Source: an uncultured Halomonas sp. (GTDB taxonomy: Bacteria; Pseudomonadota; Gammaproteobacteria; Pseudomonadales; Halomonadaceae). From it: a stretch of DNA of 64,000 nt. How positions within the stretch are numbered: the first letter of the stretch is position 1; every line of letters starts with the position of its first letter. A program made the position numbers and the translations under genes. The stretch lies in the NCBI RefSeq assembly GCF_947500835.1, contig NZ_CANMTQ010000002.1:124001-188000 (forward strand), given 5' to 3'. The notes beneath the pieces are model-generated. The model did not search any database. It worked only from the letters and a program-made list of their open reading frames with translations, and was not told the origin of the DNA. Shown here piece by piece: positions 62,798 through 64,000 of this stretch.

Positions 62798-63796
62798 ATG
62801 AAACTCATGACACCTCTAGTGGCTACCATCGTAGCCAGTACGCTTCTCAGCGCCTGTAGCGAATCGGGCTCCAGCCAGCCCAATATCGCCATCGGCCCAC
62901 CGGCCAGTACGACGCAGCAGGTCTCGCGGCTGATTCTCGAAGCTTATGGCATTGGGGAAGATGACTACAGTGCCTACCAAGAGGGCTTTGGCGCCGCTCT
63001 AGATGGTGTACAAGACGGCAACATTGATATTTCCATTGGTATTTTAGGGCTTCCTTCCGGGAGCATCGAGAATCTTCAGGCCGCGGCGGGTGACGCACGT
63101 ATGATCGGCCTAAGTGACGAGGCGGTGGAGTACATCGAAGAACGCAGCGACTATCGCCGCTTCTCGATACCGAAGGATAGCTATGACTTCCTCGACGAGG
63201 ACGTGACAACGGTGACGGCCTACGCCGTGCTGGTGGGTAATACTCACAGTATCAACGAGGAACTCGGCTATGAGCTTGCTCGCCTGATGCATGAGAAAGC
63301 CGAAGAGAACACTCATGCTCAGTCTTCTTTCATGACGCTTGAGAACGCGCTGAACGGTTCGGAAGGAATCCCCATTCATCCTGGCGCCAAGCGCTACTAC
63401 GAAGAGCAGGGCCTGACGGTCGACAACTCTGTCGCCGAGTTGGATATTAAGCAAGAAAAATCTGAATTCATCCTCGGTACCGGTAGTCAGGGGGGAACCT
63501 ACTATCCGCTGGGCGGCGAGATGGCCACCATCTGGAACAACTATCTGGACGATGCCAACTTCACCAACATCGAGACCGGCGCCTCGATCGAGAATCTCGT
63601 CAGCATTCGTGACGACAAGATGGATTTGGGCATGACGGTACATGCGCCGGCCAAGGACGCCATCGAAGGCAGCGGCGAGTTTGAAAGTGGAACCATCGAT
63701 AATGTCGCCTTCATTGGCCACATCTATCCTGAGATCATTCAAATCGTGACCCGCGATGCCAGTGGCATCACTTCCTTGGACGATATTGCCAACTAA
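62798..63796 (+). CDS. Circularly permuted TAXI-type TRAP solute-binding lipoprotein
   Basis: From ATG 62798 (AGGAAGG upstream) the 332-aa product has a lipoprotein leader with lipobox LSAC (Cys20). Residues 29-205 (NIAIGPPAST...EDVTTVTAYAVLVG...IPIHPGAKRYYEEQG) are what normally forms the second two-thirds of a TAXI protein. Residues 206-222 form a linker. Residues 223-332 (FILGTGSQGGTYYPLGG...IVTRDASGITSLDDIAN) are what normally comes first. Every segment occurs once and the total length is normal, so the order is rotated at the inter-domain link. It should still bind a carboxylate such as glutamate or 2-oxoadipate; that is inferred from the neighbours. Confidence 0.8.
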   Translation: MKLMTPLVATIVASTLLSACSESGSSQPNIAIGPPASTTQQVSRLILEAYGIGEDDYSAYQEGFGAALDGVQDGNIDISIGILGLPSGSIENLQAAAGDARMIGLSDEAVEYIEERSDYRRFSIPKDSYDFLDEDVTTVTAYAVLVGNTHSINEELGYELARLMHEKAEENTHAQSSFMTLENALNGSEGIPIHPGAKRYYEEQGLTVDNSVAELDIKQEKSEFILGTGSQGGTYYPLGGEMATIWNNYLDDANFTNIETGASIENLVSIRDDKMDLGMTVHAPAKDAIEGSGEFESGTIDNVAFIGHIYPEIIQIVTRDASGITSLDDIAN

Positions 63797-63859
63797 TCAT
63801 CTTCGTCTAGCGGGGGCACTATCTCGCCCTCGCTGGCCTATTACCGAGGACGCTTCGCC

Positions 63860-64000
63860 ATGGTAAAAAAAAAGTCCTGTCGATAGCCAAGCGGTACTTG
63901 AGAAGTACGACCGTGAATCCAGCGTAAGACCGTTCCTAGGCAAATGGGGCTGGATGCTGACCCTGATGGGTGTCGCCCTTTCCAGCTTTCACCTCTACAC
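63860..64000 (+). CDS. TAXI-type TRAP fused permease, 5' part, out of frame after an A9 tract
   Basis: ATG 63860 (GAGG ten bases upstream) begins MVKKKSCR and meets TAG. In another frame, reachable by removing one A from the nine-A run (63865-63873), the protein reads MVKKSPVDSQAVLEKYDRESS and on through KWGWMLTLMGVALSSFHLYT, a typical N-terminus of TAXI-linked DctQM-fusion permeases. It continues beyond the window. The conserved frame has TAA at 63864 and no start before the Met in GWMLTL. It may be a sequencing artefact, a mutation, phase variation or transcript slippage. Confidence 0.7.

Overview
The window comes from a GC-rich gammaproteobacterium. The gene content points to the Halomonadaceae (Halomonas or a close relative): carnitine-to-glycine-betaine catabolism, several TRAP transporters, Pseudomonas-like imelysin and hexuronate loci. 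This is inferred from gene content only; no rRNA or marker gene is present. No tRNA, rRNA, CRISPR array or complete insertion sequence was seen.

Layout. 1-7.4 kb: the end of an EamA transporter, an AT-rich gap, then the complete pgaABCD operon for poly-N-acetylglucosamine (PNAG) biofilm polysaccharide. 7.4-13.1 kb: the glutarate/lysine island lhgO-csiD with divergent csiR, an HSL-type esterase and gabD. 13.3-16.9 kb: poxB (a TPP enzyme) divergent from thiM-thiE. thiM is preceded by a TPP riboswitch whose aptamer is cut in two by a 138-bp palindromic MITE. 17.0-22.0 kb: an iron-linked periplasmic operon (imelysin, di-haem c protein, second imelysin, DUF1513). 22.1-27.5 kb: a Sad-type aldehyde dehydrogenase, Ohr, a duplicated and decayed AraC/alcohol-dehydrogenase control region, an SDR, an AraC regulator and a TauE/SafE permease. 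27.5-28.7 kb: a RES/Xre toxin-antitoxin pair. 28.8-31.2 kb: L-carnitine degradation (BKACE, carnitine dehydrogenase, betainyl-CoA thioesterase). 31.2-35.3 kb: a DGC protein, then calB, a Tat-signal protein and a GMC oxidoreductase.

35.3-47.6 kb is a hexuronate/aldonate region. KdgK, a 2-ketoacid reductase and a HAD phosphatase lie on the + strand. An eight-gene - strand operon (GntR, ManD, RspB-like dehydrogenase, DctP, DctQ, DctM, UxuB, UxuA) faces them, with an RHH/PemK pair between. A second MITE with a TTAG target duplication sits exactly at the dctP stop codon. 47.7-54.7 kb holds a flavin 2-hydroxyacid dehydrogenase, purU, two VapC-type toxin-antitoxin pairs, a LysE exporter, an unknown membrane protein, DUF1353 and an MliC lipoprotein. 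54.9-56.3 kb holds cspA and a graveyard of three gene relics.

56.3-64.0 kb is the most unusual part. An operon encodes HglS (DUF1338, 2-oxoadipate to D-2-hydroxyglutarate, with all known catalytic residues), a fused E1 alpha/beta 2-oxoacid decarboxylase, a FabD-like acyltransferase and a class III aminotransferase. Divergent from it is a TAXI-type TRAP transporter. Its binding protein is a lipoprotein whose sequence is circularly permuted relative to the family. Its permease has a nine-A tract right after the start codon that puts the conserved protein out of frame. Together csiD-lhgO-gabD at one end and hglS at the other cover both known routes from lysine carbon to 2-oxoglutarate through the two enantiomers of 2-hydroxyglutarate.
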